The notes under the pieces were generated by a model. The model was not told the DNA's origin, did not search any database, and saw nothing but the letters and a program-made list of their open reading frames with translations. 64,000 nucleotides of DNA from Alcaligenaceae bacterium (lineage in GTDB: Bacteria > Pseudomonadota > Gammaproteobacteria > Burkholderiales > Burkholderiaceae_B), in assembly GCA_013416405.1 (NCBI GenBank), contig JACCET010000002.1:62001-126000 (forward strand). Direction: 5' to 3'. Numbering within the stretch: position 1 is the first letter of the stretch; the number at the start of each line of letters is the position of its first letter. The translations under genes were made by a program, and so were the position numbers. Positions 45,200-54,900 of the stretch are shown piece after piece.

Positions 45200-47665
45200 A
45201 TGACAGTCCCCCAGCAGTCAGAAAAAAAACCAGGCAGGCGCCGGCCGCTTCGTGATGTGCTGCTGGCCTGCCTGCTGGTTCTGCTGCTGGCGCAGGCCCT
45301 GATAGGTTCGCTCAGCCTTTCCGCCCTGAACCGCCTTACCGTCGACAATACTGCCGAGCGCATAGAACTGCTGGCCAGGCGTACATCTGCCCAAATCCAG
45401 ACGGGCATGGCGTTGGGCAAGCCCTTGAATCAGTTTTTTGGCCTGTCGTCGCTGCTGGATCAGGTTCAGGGGCAGGTGCCCGACCTGGTTTCTGTCGGCG
45501 TGGTCCTGATCGATGGGCGTGAGCTGGCGTCGGTGGGCGTCATGCCCAAAGTGGACAGTCTATTGCATGCCTTGATCTCCCGATCGGCTGACAACGGCGG
45601 TGTGTTGCGCATGCCGTCCGGCGCCGTCCGCCGGGTCGATCAGCAAGGCATACAGGTCGGGGTTCCACTGACGCTGTCCGATGGAACTCCGGGCGGCATG
45701 GTGGTATTGCAGGTGCGGCCCAAAGACACCGAATTGGGTGGCCTGATGCTGCAGAACCTGAAGGTCCTGGGCCTGACGACGCTGGTGGCCGCGCTATTGC
45801 TGGCGCTTATCTTTCGCTATGCCATGCCTTTGCATGAGCTGGCGGCGGCCAGCAAGATGCGCCTGCTGATTCCGCTGGCTATCCTGCTGCTGGCGCAAGG
45901 CGCTTATGCGGCCTATACCATCCATACCTTTCGCGATGCCTGGATACAGGTCACGCAGGACAATACCCTGGTACTTGGCCAAGGCCTGCAGCAGGACCTG
46001 AACCGGGTGCTGGGCTATGGCGTGGCCCCCACGTCCTTGCGAGGGGTGGAGCGGCCCATGGCGCGCATGGCCGCCTCTTTCCCCGTCATTGCCGAGCTGC
46101 GTCTGCTCGATGCCCAGGGCCGGTTGTTGAATCGGGCTGACGCCGGGGGTGCCCTGCCTGTGCAGGATGCAAAAGACCTTGAACAAGTCTTGGATTTTCC
46201 GCTCAGCGCCGATGCGCGCGGCCCTGCGCTGGCCACTTTGCAGATAGGCCTGGATCAAAAGCAGATATCGGCCGGCGTGCGGGCCCGCATTCTCGATGCG
46301 GCCACCGTGGCCGCCGTTGCCATGGTGGCCGCGATAGAGCTGCTGCTGTTGCTGACGCTGATGATGGATCGCGCATTTTCAGCACGGGTACGGAGCAAGG
46401 CGGGCGAGCCCATGGGGCTGGATGATCAAAGCAGGGTCGGAGCCATCGTGCGGCCCGTCATGTTCGGCTTTCTGTTCGCCATGGCGCTGCCGCTCAGCTT
46501 CTTGCCGATTTACGCCCGATCCCTGCTGGGCAGCGCCCAGGAGGCCCAGGGTGCGGAGCTCCTGATGGCGCTGCCCATCGCCGTTGAAATGGCTTGCGGA
46601 CTCCTGACGGCCCTGCTGGCGGGGCGGCTGACTGACCGGCGCGGCTGGCAATGGCCGGTGCTGGCCGGCCTGCTGGTGGCGGTGCTGGGCAATCTGCTGT
46701 GCGCGCAGGCCGGAACCTTGACCTCGTTCACGCTGGCCAGAGGCCTTGTGGGGTTGGGCTATGGCCTGACCTGGATGGGTTTGCAGGGATTCATCGTGAT
46801 ACAGAGTCCGGCTGCCTATCGGGGCAGAAATATGGCCACCGTCATTGCCGGTCTTTTTGCCGGGCACTTGTCTGGCGCAGCGGTGGGCGCCATGCTTGCG
46901 CAGCAGGTGGGGGCGGCGACGGTATTTTCCATAGGGGCCGGCCTGCTGGTCTTGCCGGCGCTGGGTGTGTATGCCCTGATGTGGCCTTATCGGCAGTATC
47001 CGGCGCGCAAAGTGGCAAGCTTTGTCGCAACGCCCATCCTGCATTCGTGGCGGGCCATCGGGGGGCTCCTGGCGACACGTGATTTTGGCATGCTGCTGGC
47101 GGGCTGCATTGTTCCCTTTTCCATTGCCCAGGTCGGTTTGCTGACTTATGCCTTGCCTTTATACATGGATGCGCACGGTGCTGGCTCGGCCAGCGTGGGG
47201 CGTATTCTGATGCTTTACGGATTATGTGTGATTTACATCGGTCCCTGGATGGGCCGCATGGCCGATCACAGCGCTTATAAGAAGAACTGGATCGTGCTGG
47301 GCGGGCTGGTGGGCAGCGCAGGCCTGCTCAGCATGTTTTTTTTCAGCGGCGTGGTGGCGGCCGGTGCCGCCGTGGTGTTGCTGGCGGTGGCCAGTTGCCT
47401 GGCAGGCGGCGCGCAGACGGCGTATATGTTGTCGCTCGACAATGTGCAGCGCTATGGTGCGGGGGGCGCGACCAGCGTCATGCGTGCGGCCGACAAATTC
47501 GGCCAGATGCTGGGTCCGTTGCTGGTGGGCGGTTTGTTTGCTTCCGTGGGCATATCCGGTGGCCTGGCCGTGACCGGTGCATTCTATTTGCTGGCGACGC
47601 TGGCCTTCCTGGTGGTGGCGCCCAGGCTGGTCAGGCAACAGGCTGACGTGGCACCCGCGCAGTAA
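45200..47665 (+). CDS. major facilitator transporter fused to two periplasmic sensor regions
   Basis: An 821-residue membrane protein. Helix 1 (about 18-40) is followed by a periplasmic segment (41-190), helices at 190-210 and 222-240, a second periplasmic segment (241-362), a helix at 365-388, and then a 12-helix major facilitator domain (about 415-815, with LLAGRLTDRRGWQWPVLAGLL and MGRMADHSAYKKNWIVLGGLV). The two helix-loop-helix regions resemble PDC/Cache sensors. The start is the ATG at 45200; a much longer open frame upstream is a shadow of the phosphatase gene. It may sense a ligand and export a product; both roles are inferred. Its end overlaps the alr gene by 35 bp. Confidence 0.82.
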   Translation: MTVPQQSEKKPGRRRPLRDVLLACLLVLLLAQALIGSLSLSALNRLTVDNTAERIELLARRTSAQIQTGMALGKPLNQFFGLSSLLDQVQGQVPDLVSVGVVLIDGRELASVGVMPKVDSLLHALISRSADNGGVLRMPSGAVRRVDQQGIQVGVPLTLSDGTPGGMVVLQVRPKDTELGGLMLQNLKVLGLTTLVAALLLALIFRYAMPLHELAAASKMRLLIPLAILLLAQGAYAAYTIHTFRDAWIQVTQDNTLVLGQGLQQDLNRVLGYGVAPTSLRGVERPMARMAASFPVIAELRLLDAQGRLLNRADAGGALPVQDAKDLEQVLDFPLSADARGPALATLQIGLDQKQISAGVRARILDAATVAAVAMVAAIELLLLLTLMMDRAFSARVRSKAGEPMGLDDQSRVGAIVRPVMFGFLFAMALPLSFLPIYARSLLGSAQEAQGAELLMALPIAVEMACGLLTALLAGRLTDRRGWQWPVLAGLLVAVLGNLLCAQAGTLTSFTLARGLVGLGYGLTWMGLQGFIVIQSPAAYRGRNMATVIAGLFAGHLSGAAVGAMLAQQVGAATVFSIGAGLLVLPALGVYALMWPYRQYPARKVASFVATPILHSWRAIGGLLATRDFGMLLAGCIVPFSIAQVGLLTYALPLYMDAHGAGSASVGRILMLYGLCVIYIGPWMGRMADHSAYKKNWIVLGGLVGSAGLLSMFFFSGVVAAGAAVVLLAVASCLAGGAQTAYMLSLDNVQRYGAGGATSVMRAADKFGQMLGPLLVGGLFASVGISGGLAVTGAFYLLATLAFLVVAPRLVRQQADVAPAQ

Positions 47666-48776
47666 GGGCCGTGCACAGCTGGGCCGGGATGGTATTGGCC
47701 TTGGTGGCAACGGCCTCTATGGGCAGGCCCGGCGCGCCCCATAGCGTCACCATGGCGCCTGCGCCAATATCAGGGTGCCGGCTCAGGTCTATGGTAAGCG
47801 TGTCCATGGATACTCGGCCGACTATTGTGGCGGGGCGTCCGGCGGCCACGACGATGCAGTCCTGGGACAGCCCGCGCGGATAGCCATGGGCATAACCGCA
47901 GCGCACCAAGCCTATGCGTATTTCCCGAGGGGCCAGGAACCTGCCGCCATAACCCAGGGGTTCGCCGGCTTGCAAAGTGTGTATGCCGTAGATGGGCGCT
48001 TGCAGTGTCATGGCCGGCCGCAGGCCAAGATCATGGCCGGTCAGGCCGGCCAGGGGGCTGACGCCATACAGGGCAATGCCGCTGCGCACCCAGGCGGTGC
48101 TTGCCGCGGAGGCTGGGTCGGACAGCAATGCGGCTGAATTCTCGGTGCAGACGGGGCCGGGCAGGTCTGTGATCAGTGTTTGAAATGCCAGCCGTTCCTC
48201 GCGCAGCGGCTGGGCTTCTTCCGAACTGGCGTAATGTTGCAGATGCCCCAGTCCGGCCAGATGACCCCGCAGCAGGCAGGTGCGCAATGATGCATAGATC
48301 GCCCGATAGTCGGCATGGGCCAGGCCGGCGTGGTTCAGCCGGCCCCGATAACGCAGCCAGATGTGGGGGATGCAGGACGCGCACACGGACTGCAGGACGG
48401 CAAGCTGTTCCGGGTCATCAAGAATGAGATGCAGGGGATACAGGGCGGGATCTTCCAGTGCGGCTCGCGAATACTGCGCGCTCATGGCAAGTATGGGACC
48501 GGTCCAGCCCAGCTTGCGACATTGCCGCGCTTCATCGAGCGTAAGGACGGCAATGCCGTCGGCGCCGCACAGGCCCGGGTACGCAAGTTCCAGCGTGTGG
48601 CCGTAGGCGTCGGATTTGGCAACGGCCCAGATCCGTGGGCTGGATTGCGGCGCGGGCCGGGCCAGCAACTGGCGCAGGCGTTTCAGGTTATGGGTAATCG
48701 CAGTGTGATCGATCAGGGCCAGCGGTGAGCTGGGGGCGCTGACGGGATGGGCTTGAACGGAGGTGTGCGCACTCAT
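47631..48776 (-). CDS. alanine racemase-family PLP enzyme
   Basis: A 381-residue fold-type III PLP enzyme. The PLP lysine is in IWAVAKSDAYGHTLELAYPGL; the usual family motif here is AVKANAYGHG, so this one is divergent. AWVRSGIALYGVSPL, CGYAHGYPRG (with the likely catalytic Tyr) and GRVSMDTLTIDLS are kept. It should make D-alanine or another D-amino acid. It is 18 bp after the kinase gene and in the same run as the permease. A housekeeping role in peptidoglycan or a role for the nearby NRPS are both possible. Confidence 0.82.
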   Translation of the reverse strand: MSAHTSVQAHPVSAPSSPLALIDHTAITHNLKRLRQLLARPAPQSSPRIWAVAKSDAYGHTLELAYPGLCGADGIAVLTLDEARQCRKLGWTGPILAMSAQYSRAALEDPALYPLHLILDDPEQLAVLQSVCASCIPHIWLRYRGRLNHAGLAHADYRAIYASLRTCLLRGHLAGLGHLQHYASSEEAQPLREERLAFQTLITDLPGPVCTENSAALLSDPASAASTAWVRSGIALYGVSPLAGLTGHDLGLRPAMTLQAPIYGIHTLQAGEPLGYGGRFLAPREIRIGLVRCGYAHGYPRGLSQDCIVVAAGRPATIVGRVSMDTLTIDLSRHPDIGAGAMVTLWGAPGLPIEAVATKANTIPAQLCTALTARVPRQPVA

Positions 48777-48794
48777 GGTTGGGGTTCAGTGCTA

Positions 48795-49226
48795 TCAGTC
48801 GGCGGCTGGGTCGATGGCGGCAACCAGGCGCAGATGATTGTGCTGATCAGTTCTGCGATATTGAATGTCTTGCAGATAATGTCGCATCAGGCGCAGCCCG
48901 TGCCCGCCCATGTCGGTCTCATCCAGGGTCGTGGCCAGCGGTGCGACCGTTTTCCGGGTTGGATCGAAGGGCAGGCCATTGTCGATGATGTCCAGCAGAA
49001 TGGTTGGCCCTTCCTGAAGGGCAACCAGCTTGATGTGAGGTTGATCTTCAAGGCCTTTGAACCCATGGAGCGCCACGTTGGTCAGTGCTTCGTCCAGGCA
49101 TAGCTTGAGTTTATGTGCGGTGCGCAGCGGCCACTGCTGTTGCTCGACAATGGATTCCAGCCAGGCCAAAGCCTGGGTGCTGACATCCGGGCTGGGTACG
49201 AGAGACAGCGTGGCGATGGTTTGCAT
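48795..49226 (-). CDS. RsbW-type anti-sigma ATPase (HATPase_c_2)
   Basis: A 143-residue GHKL ATPase. The N-box is in CLDEALTNVALHGF (E46, N50), G1 is IDNGLPFD, and G2 is MGGHGLRLM. Such proteins bind a sigma factor and phosphorylate an anti-anti-sigma protein. It follows the permease gene by 17 bp and precedes alr by 18 bp. No STAS-type anti-anti-sigma gene is in the window. The ribosome-binding site is weak (GAAGAAT). Confidence 0.87.
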   Translation of the reverse strand: MQTIATLSLVPSPDVSTQALAWLESIVEQQQWPLRTAHKLKLCLDEALTNVALHGFKGLEDQPHIKLVALQEGPTILLDIIDNGLPFDPTRKTVAPLATTLDETDMGGHGLRLMRHYLQDIQYRRTDQHNHLRLVAAIDPAAD

Positions 49227-49243
49227 GGGAATTCTTCAATAGG

Positions 49244-51028
49244 CTAATGGTCAAAATGTAATCTAAGGTAAGAATTTTTGCCATTGCTACCTGTGCTGAT
49301 ACGGTCGGCCATGCGTTTGAGCAGCACGCCGGGCAGCCCGACCATGGCCTTGTCCAGGGCTGCTTCAAAGTCGGCGTCGTCGAAATCCAGCAGGCTGTCA
49401 TGCTGGGATGCGGCCTGCGCGTTCAGTTGCAGGGGGGCGCCGCTGTAGCTCAGTTCCAGCTCAAGATTGAACTCATCGAAGCTTCCTTGAATGGACAGCA
49501 GCTGGCGGCTGGGGTCGGCCTGCAGGGCTTCAGCGGCTTCCAGGGCCGCCATGGCCGCCCTGCGCACCACTTCGCGTCGCGCGCTCCAGCTGGCGCCCTG
49601 GCTTTCCACAAAATCCACGACCTGCCGTGTCTGTGCTGCGGAACTGGCTGTTTGATTTATCGGCAACCTTACCCGCCTGGACGTACCCAGCTGGAAGAGC
49701 AGGTTCAGGATGATGGCGATCAACCCGGCGACGATAATGCCGTTCTTGGCCACGAATTGTATGGATTCGGGCACTTGATCGGCCAGCGCGGGCAGGAACA
49801 TGGTGCCCACGCCCGCAATGAAGGACAGGCCGACCAGGAAGATGCCACGCGCATCCATGGCGCGCGATGCAATGAGCTCCATGCCCGATACGATCAGGTA
49901 AGCGGCGGCGTAGAGCTCGACGGCGCCGATGACGGAGGTGGGAATCAGGGTCAGGGCAAGCGATACTTGCGGCAGGAAGGCGACCAGCAGGAGCAGGGCG
50001 GCAGTCATGACGCCTATCCAGCGCGATGTGGATCGACTGATATGGGCAAGGGCGATGTTGGCCGATGATACGGCGTTGGGATAGGCGCCCAGCCATGAGG
50101 CAAGCACATTGCCCAGGCCATTGGCGCGCATGCCGCTGCCGGCCAGATTCATGTCGGTGCGGCGCCAGTCGGCATCGTTCATTTTTTGCAACAGGACGAC
50201 GCTGCCGAAGGTGTCCAGCTGTGTCATCAGCGATAGCAGGCCAACGGCAAACAATACGCCGGGGTTGATATCAAATGCCGGCATGTGCAGACTGGGCAGG
50301 CCGAATACCGGGGTATGGGCCAACTGCTCCAGCCCTTCAATGTCATCGAGCAAGGCTGTCAGGATGATGCCGGCCGCGAGCCCGGCCAGCAGGGCAAGCA
50401 GCTTGGTGCGCTGGTTGCCCCAAATTGACAGCACCACGATGATGGCAAGCGTGATCAGGCCGATCAGGGTATCGAGCCCGTTGATGGCGCCGCTGCTGTC
50501 CATCTCGGTGGTGTGCCGCAACGCGGGTTCGATCAGGGATAAACCGGCCACGCAAATGACGATGCCTGCCACCGAAGGTGGAAAGACGGCCCGCAGCCGG
50601 GGAACGATGTAGCCGGCGCCGATGGCAACGCCGCCGTTGACGAGGCCCAGCAGCACCAGCGCTCCCAGACCATACTCGGCGGTAGCAAGGCCCACGATCA
50701 CGACCAGCAGGGGGTCGGGCATATGCACGAGCAGGGTGCGCGAGCCGAAGGGCTTGCCCCAGGACTGCAGGAACGTCGAAATCGCCATGCCGATAATGGT
50801 GGCAGTGACCATGCTGCGCGTGGTGCCGGGGTCCAGGCCGCCGATTTTTGCCGAGGCCAGGACGTAGGCAATCAGCGCCAGCGCCGTGGCCATGTGCTGG
50901 AACGCCAGGCCGCCCAGCGCCATGCCGGGCACTTTTTCATCGGCTGAATAAAGCAGGTCTGCAGGACGCCGGGTTGGTGGCGAAGGGGGGAGTGTAAGTC
51001 TGGAAAAAAGTGACATGGCGCCGTGCAT
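49244..51028 (-). CDS. NCS2 (xanthine/uracil) permease with C-terminal HATPase-like domain
   Basis: A 594-residue membrane protein. The first about 440 residues are a 14-helix nucleobase permease of the NCS2 type (DEKVPGMALGGLAFQHMATALALIAYVL, AGIVICVAGLSLIEPALRH, NAVSSANIALAHISRS). The last about 130 residues are soluble and align by eye with the RsbW-type kinase encoded next door: RREVVRRAAMAALEAAEAL at the N-box place (Glu kept, Asn lost) and a final GLPGVLLKRMADRIS-HFDH stretch. It is therefore a permease-HATPase fusion, probably with an inactive nucleotide site. The start is the ATG at 51028, with 51016 an alternative. Confidence 0.78.
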   Translation of the reverse strand: MHGAMSLFSRLTLPPSPPTRRPADLLYSADEKVPGMALGGLAFQHMATALALIAYVLASAKIGGLDPGTTRSMVTATIIGMAISTFLQSWGKPFGSRTLLVHMPDPLLVVIVGLATAEYGLGALVLLGLVNGGVAIGAGYIVPRLRAVFPPSVAGIVICVAGLSLIEPALRHTTEMDSSGAINGLDTLIGLITLAIIVVLSIWGNQRTKLLALLAGLAAGIILTALLDDIEGLEQLAHTPVFGLPSLHMPAFDINPGVLFAVGLLSLMTQLDTFGSVVLLQKMNDADWRRTDMNLAGSGMRANGLGNVLASWLGAYPNAVSSANIALAHISRSTSRWIGVMTAALLLLVAFLPQVSLALTLIPTSVIGAVELYAAAYLIVSGMELIASRAMDARGIFLVGLSFIAGVGTMFLPALADQVPESIQFVAKNGIIVAGLIAIILNLLFQLGTSRRVRLPINQTASSAAQTRQVVDFVESQGASWSARREVVRRAAMAALEAAEALQADPSRQLLSIQGSFDEFNLELELSYSGAPLQLNAQAASQHDSLLDFDDADFEAALDKAMVGLPGVLLKRMADRISTGSNGKNSYLRLHFDH

Positions 51029-51156
51029 CTTAGGTATGTGAAAGAGCCTCGCAGCGGGCCCCGTGCCTTGTGTTCTAGTAATATAGGCTTGCCAAGCAAG
51101 CAGTCGCTCCCGATTACACCTCAAAACATCCTGTTCCTACAAGCAAACAATTGCCT

Positions 51157-51885
51157 ATGGCGCCAGACTGCCTGAATCTGCAAATAGTGCATGGCATGCC
51201 GGCCTTGGCTCCGGCAGACTTGTCGGTGCCGCGCGGGTCGGTCCGGGCATGGCTGTTTCGTTTTGTCGATGATGAATCACTGCAAGCCCGTTTGTTGCCG
51301 CTGCTGTCCGGCGATGAACATGTGCGCGCCCAGGCTTTCGTGGTGTCGTCAGCCAGAAACCAATATGTACAAACCCGCGCGGTCTTGCGCATGCTGCTGG
51401 GCCTTGTGCTGGACAGGCCGCCCGGGTCGCTGGTGCTGGATTATGGCCCCTATGGCAAGCCTTCGCTGCGCGACCATAACGACTGCTGCTTCAACGTGGC
51501 GCATTCGGGTGACTATGCGCTGCTGGCGCTGTCCGATGGCCGGCAACTGGGTGTGGATATTGAGCGTCAGCGGGACACTTCGGATCTGGATGCCCTGGTG
51601 CGCATGGTGTTCTCGCCCAACGAGATGCTGGCGTGGGCGGCACTGCCCGAGGTCGATCGGGTGGCAAAGTTCTTTTCCATCTGGGCGGCCAAAGAAGCTT
51701 TGGTCAAGGCGATAGGCCGGGGGCTGGGTCTGGGCATAGCCGACCTGGATGTCGGCGGCCTGCCCGCGCCTGTTCCGCGCGAGGGCCATCGACTGAGCAT
51801 AGACGGATTTGGTGCCTGCAGATTACTGCCATTGTCTGCGCCGCCCGGCTATGCCGCGGCACTGGCATTGCATGAGCCCGCTTGA
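51157..51885 (+). CDS. Sfp-type 4'-phosphopantetheinyl transferase
   Basis: A 242-residue Sfp-type transferase. Motifs: CCFNVAHSGDYALLAL (residues 111-126), GVDIERQRD (132-140, Mg and CoA binding) and FFSIWAAKEALVKAIGRGL (172-190). It moves phosphopantetheine from CoA to the Ser of carrier domains. It is convergent with the second synthetase (26 bp between stops) and is the expected activator of both synthetases. The start is the ATG at 51157; a TTG two codons earlier is weaker. Confidence 0.92.
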   Translation: MAPDCLNLQIVHGMPALAPADLSVPRGSVRAWLFRFVDDESLQARLLPLLSGDEHVRAQAFVVSSARNQYVQTRAVLRMLLGLVLDRPPGSLVLDYGPYGKPSLRDHNDCCFNVAHSGDYALLALSDGRQLGVDIERQRDTSDLDALVRMVFSPNEMLAWAALPEVDRVAKFFSIWAAKEALVKAIGRGLGLGIADLDVGGLPAPVPREGHRLSIDGFGACRLLPLSAPPGYAAALALHEPA

Positions 51886-51911
51886 TTGGCGGGAGAGCCG
51901 GCTGGCGCGTG

Positions 51912-54900
51912 TCATGCCGACCCGATAAGCAGTCCGGTGATGGCTTGTGCGACCTTGCCGGCACTGTCGCCCGACAGCATGGTGACATGGTCGCCGGCCA
52001 CATGGCGGGTGTCGACGGTCCCGGCCGTGTAAGCCTGCCATCCCATGTCGGGTAATGCCAGCAATTGGTTTTCGTGTTTACCCAGGTCCGAGTCTCGTGG
52101 TGCGGAGGCACGGATAAGGGCCAGGCGCAATGCCGGGTCGGCGCTGGGCGCGGGTTGATAGTCCAGATAGGCCTGGTACTGGGCCATGCTGGTGTGATGG
52201 GCGCGTTCCAGCCACTGGGCGTCGGCGGCGGGCGGTAGCAGCCTGGCATCATGCAGGCGTCGGCATGCGAATTCGTAGCGGTCGGTTGCAGGGGCGGCCA
52301 GCAACTCTTCTTGAGTCAATACCGGCTCCAGGCCCTGAAAACGGGCGCGTACGTCGGCCATGCGGGCCAGCCACTGAGCCTCGGCTCGTTCGGGGTCGGG
52401 GTCCAGTATGGAGGTGCGCTCCAGCGGTGCGGGTGTATCTATCAGTACGACGCGCTCGGGCGGCGTGCCCCGGGCTGCCAGTTGCCTGGCCATTTCAAAG
52501 GCAACCAGGCCACCGAAGGAGTAGCCCCCCAGCCATGGCGGCGCGGCCTGGCCGCGTTCGGCAAGGGCCGTCAGGTTGGCCAATGCCATTTCGGGAATGG
52601 AACGCAGTGCTTCTTGTCCGTGTTCCAGGCCTGCTGCCTGTATGGCCCAGAAAGGCAGGGTGGCGGGCAGGGCCCGGGCCAGGTCCAGGAACACGCTGAC
52701 GTCGCCCGCGACAGGATGGACGCAAATAAAGGGAGCGGTGTCCGGACTGATGGCCAGGCCGATCCGATTCATGGGCACGACAGGACTCCAGCGCTGGCCG
52801 GATTCCAGGGCATGGGCCAGTGCGGCGACCGAGCGATGCTCCAGCAAAAGTGAGATGGGCACAGGGCGATCCAGCGTATCGTGCAGGCCCATGGCGAGTT
52901 GGGTGAGTCCCAGGGAAGTCAGTCCCAGGAGCCAGAAGTCCGTGTCCAGGTCAGGTCTGACCGCCCCATCACGACCCGGTGTGCCCGCCAGTATGCCGGC
53001 GACGGCCGTGGCGATGCGCGCTTCCAGCGTGCTGCGGGGTTTGGTGGAGAACTGCAGCGGTATATGGGCGAGGTCGGGGGTCGATGGCAGTGCGGGACGT
53101 GCCGGCGGCCGGGGCAGTGCATCGTGCCTGCCATCGGCGGCGGCAGGCAAGGCGACAAGCATGTCGGCAATGATGCGCAGCGCCTGCACGCCATCTTCCA
53201 GTTCGCGGCCGTCTTCAGGTTGCACCAGCGACAACACGATGGATTCGCCGGGTATGGCGACAAAAGTCAGGTCGTAGGCGGTCTTGAGGCGCGTATGCAC
53301 GGTTTCAACCTGCAAGCCTTCGGCGCCGCTCCACGCGCTGGTGCCCGAGGCCAGATTCTCGACCAATACCAGTGTGTCGAACAGGGGGCCGGACTGATTG
53401 CCCTGGCCTGCCGCGGCGGCAATCGCCGCCGGTGAAAGATGGGCATGTTGCTGCAGTTGACCCAGCTGCGCCTGTATGGCGGCAAGCCTGGATGCCGGAG
53501 TGTCATCGGCATTCAGGCGTGCCCGCACGGGCACATTGTTGATGAACAGGCCTACGATATGTTCCACACCCGGAATGTTGGCGGGACGCCCCGAAACGGT
53601 CGTGCCGAATATGACGTCGGTGGTGTCCAGGCGTGCGGCCAGCCAGGTCGCCCAGGCGTAATGCATGACGGCGGCAAGCGTCAGTCCGCGCCGGCGGGTG
53701 AAGGCTGTGAGCGCGCGGCTGGCCTGCTTGTCCAGGGTATGCTGCTGTGTATTGAAGCTGCGCGCGCCCTGGCTGGCCGGCGCAAACAGAAAGCGACGCT
53801 CAGGAGCGTTGTGCAACAACTCGGAGAAAAAAGCCTTGCTGCCTGCGTGATCCTCTTTTTCGAGCCAGGCAATATATGAACGATAGGGAACGATGGCGTC
53901 GAACAAGGGCGCCCGTCGGCTACGGAAGCTTTCGTAGGCAGCCCGGACTTCCCGCTCAAGACGGCCAAGACACCAGCCGTCGATCAGAAGGTGATGAAAG
54001 CTGGAGACCAGGTAGATATCGTCATGGGCAACCTGGATCAGCGTCAGCCTGACCAGTGGCGCCTGTTCCAGCCGGAAGCCTTTGGCCTGGTCTGCGGCCA
54101 GCAAGGCCTGCAGCCGTGCGGGATCAAAGCGGGGCCAGGTTTCCACAGCAAGTGGCAGCTTCACCTTGCGCTGCACGACTTGCAGCGGTCGTTCCAGGCC
54201 GCGCCAATGGAAAGCCGTGCGCAGCACATCGTGGCGTTCGAATACGACGCTCCAGGCCTGAAGAAAGGCGTCCAGATCGAGTTGGCCGCGGATGCGCATG
54301 CAGCTTTGTTCGAAGTTGATCCCTGAATCGGTTGCCGCCAGCGTATGAACCAGCATGGCTTCCTGCATGGGCGATAGCGGATAGATGTCCTGTATCTGTT
54401 CAGAGGCCGATAGCAGGGCATCCAGTGAGGATTCGGAAACCCGGGCCAGCGGAAAATCATTGGCGGTGTACAAGGGGCGCAAATCCTGTGCAGCCAGCTT
54501 TGCAATGTCCTGCAATGTTGCGGCAATGCGTTCAAGCAGGATGTCGGCGCCCATGGCGGGTTCGGCGCCGGCCCAGGCCAGGCGCAGCTGTCCGCCGCAG
54601 AGTTCGGCCAGCAAGGCGCCCCGGACCGAGGCACTGAAAGCCGGCGGTGTATGCAGTCGTATCGGATGCTGCGCAAGAGGTATGTTGGTCCAGGCCAGGC
54701 CCAGCGCGGCGGTGGGCAGGTCGAATGCCCGGCACAGTGTCCGGTAGGCGCAGGCGGTGTCGGATACGGCTTGCCTTGCCGATTTGATCGACCGCAGCCT
54801 TTCAAGCAGGGGCAGGTCGCCGGTCGGCATCAGCATGGGCAACACGCTGTCCATTTTGCCCATGATGCGATGGGCATCGGGCGCGCCATCCGGCAGGTGA

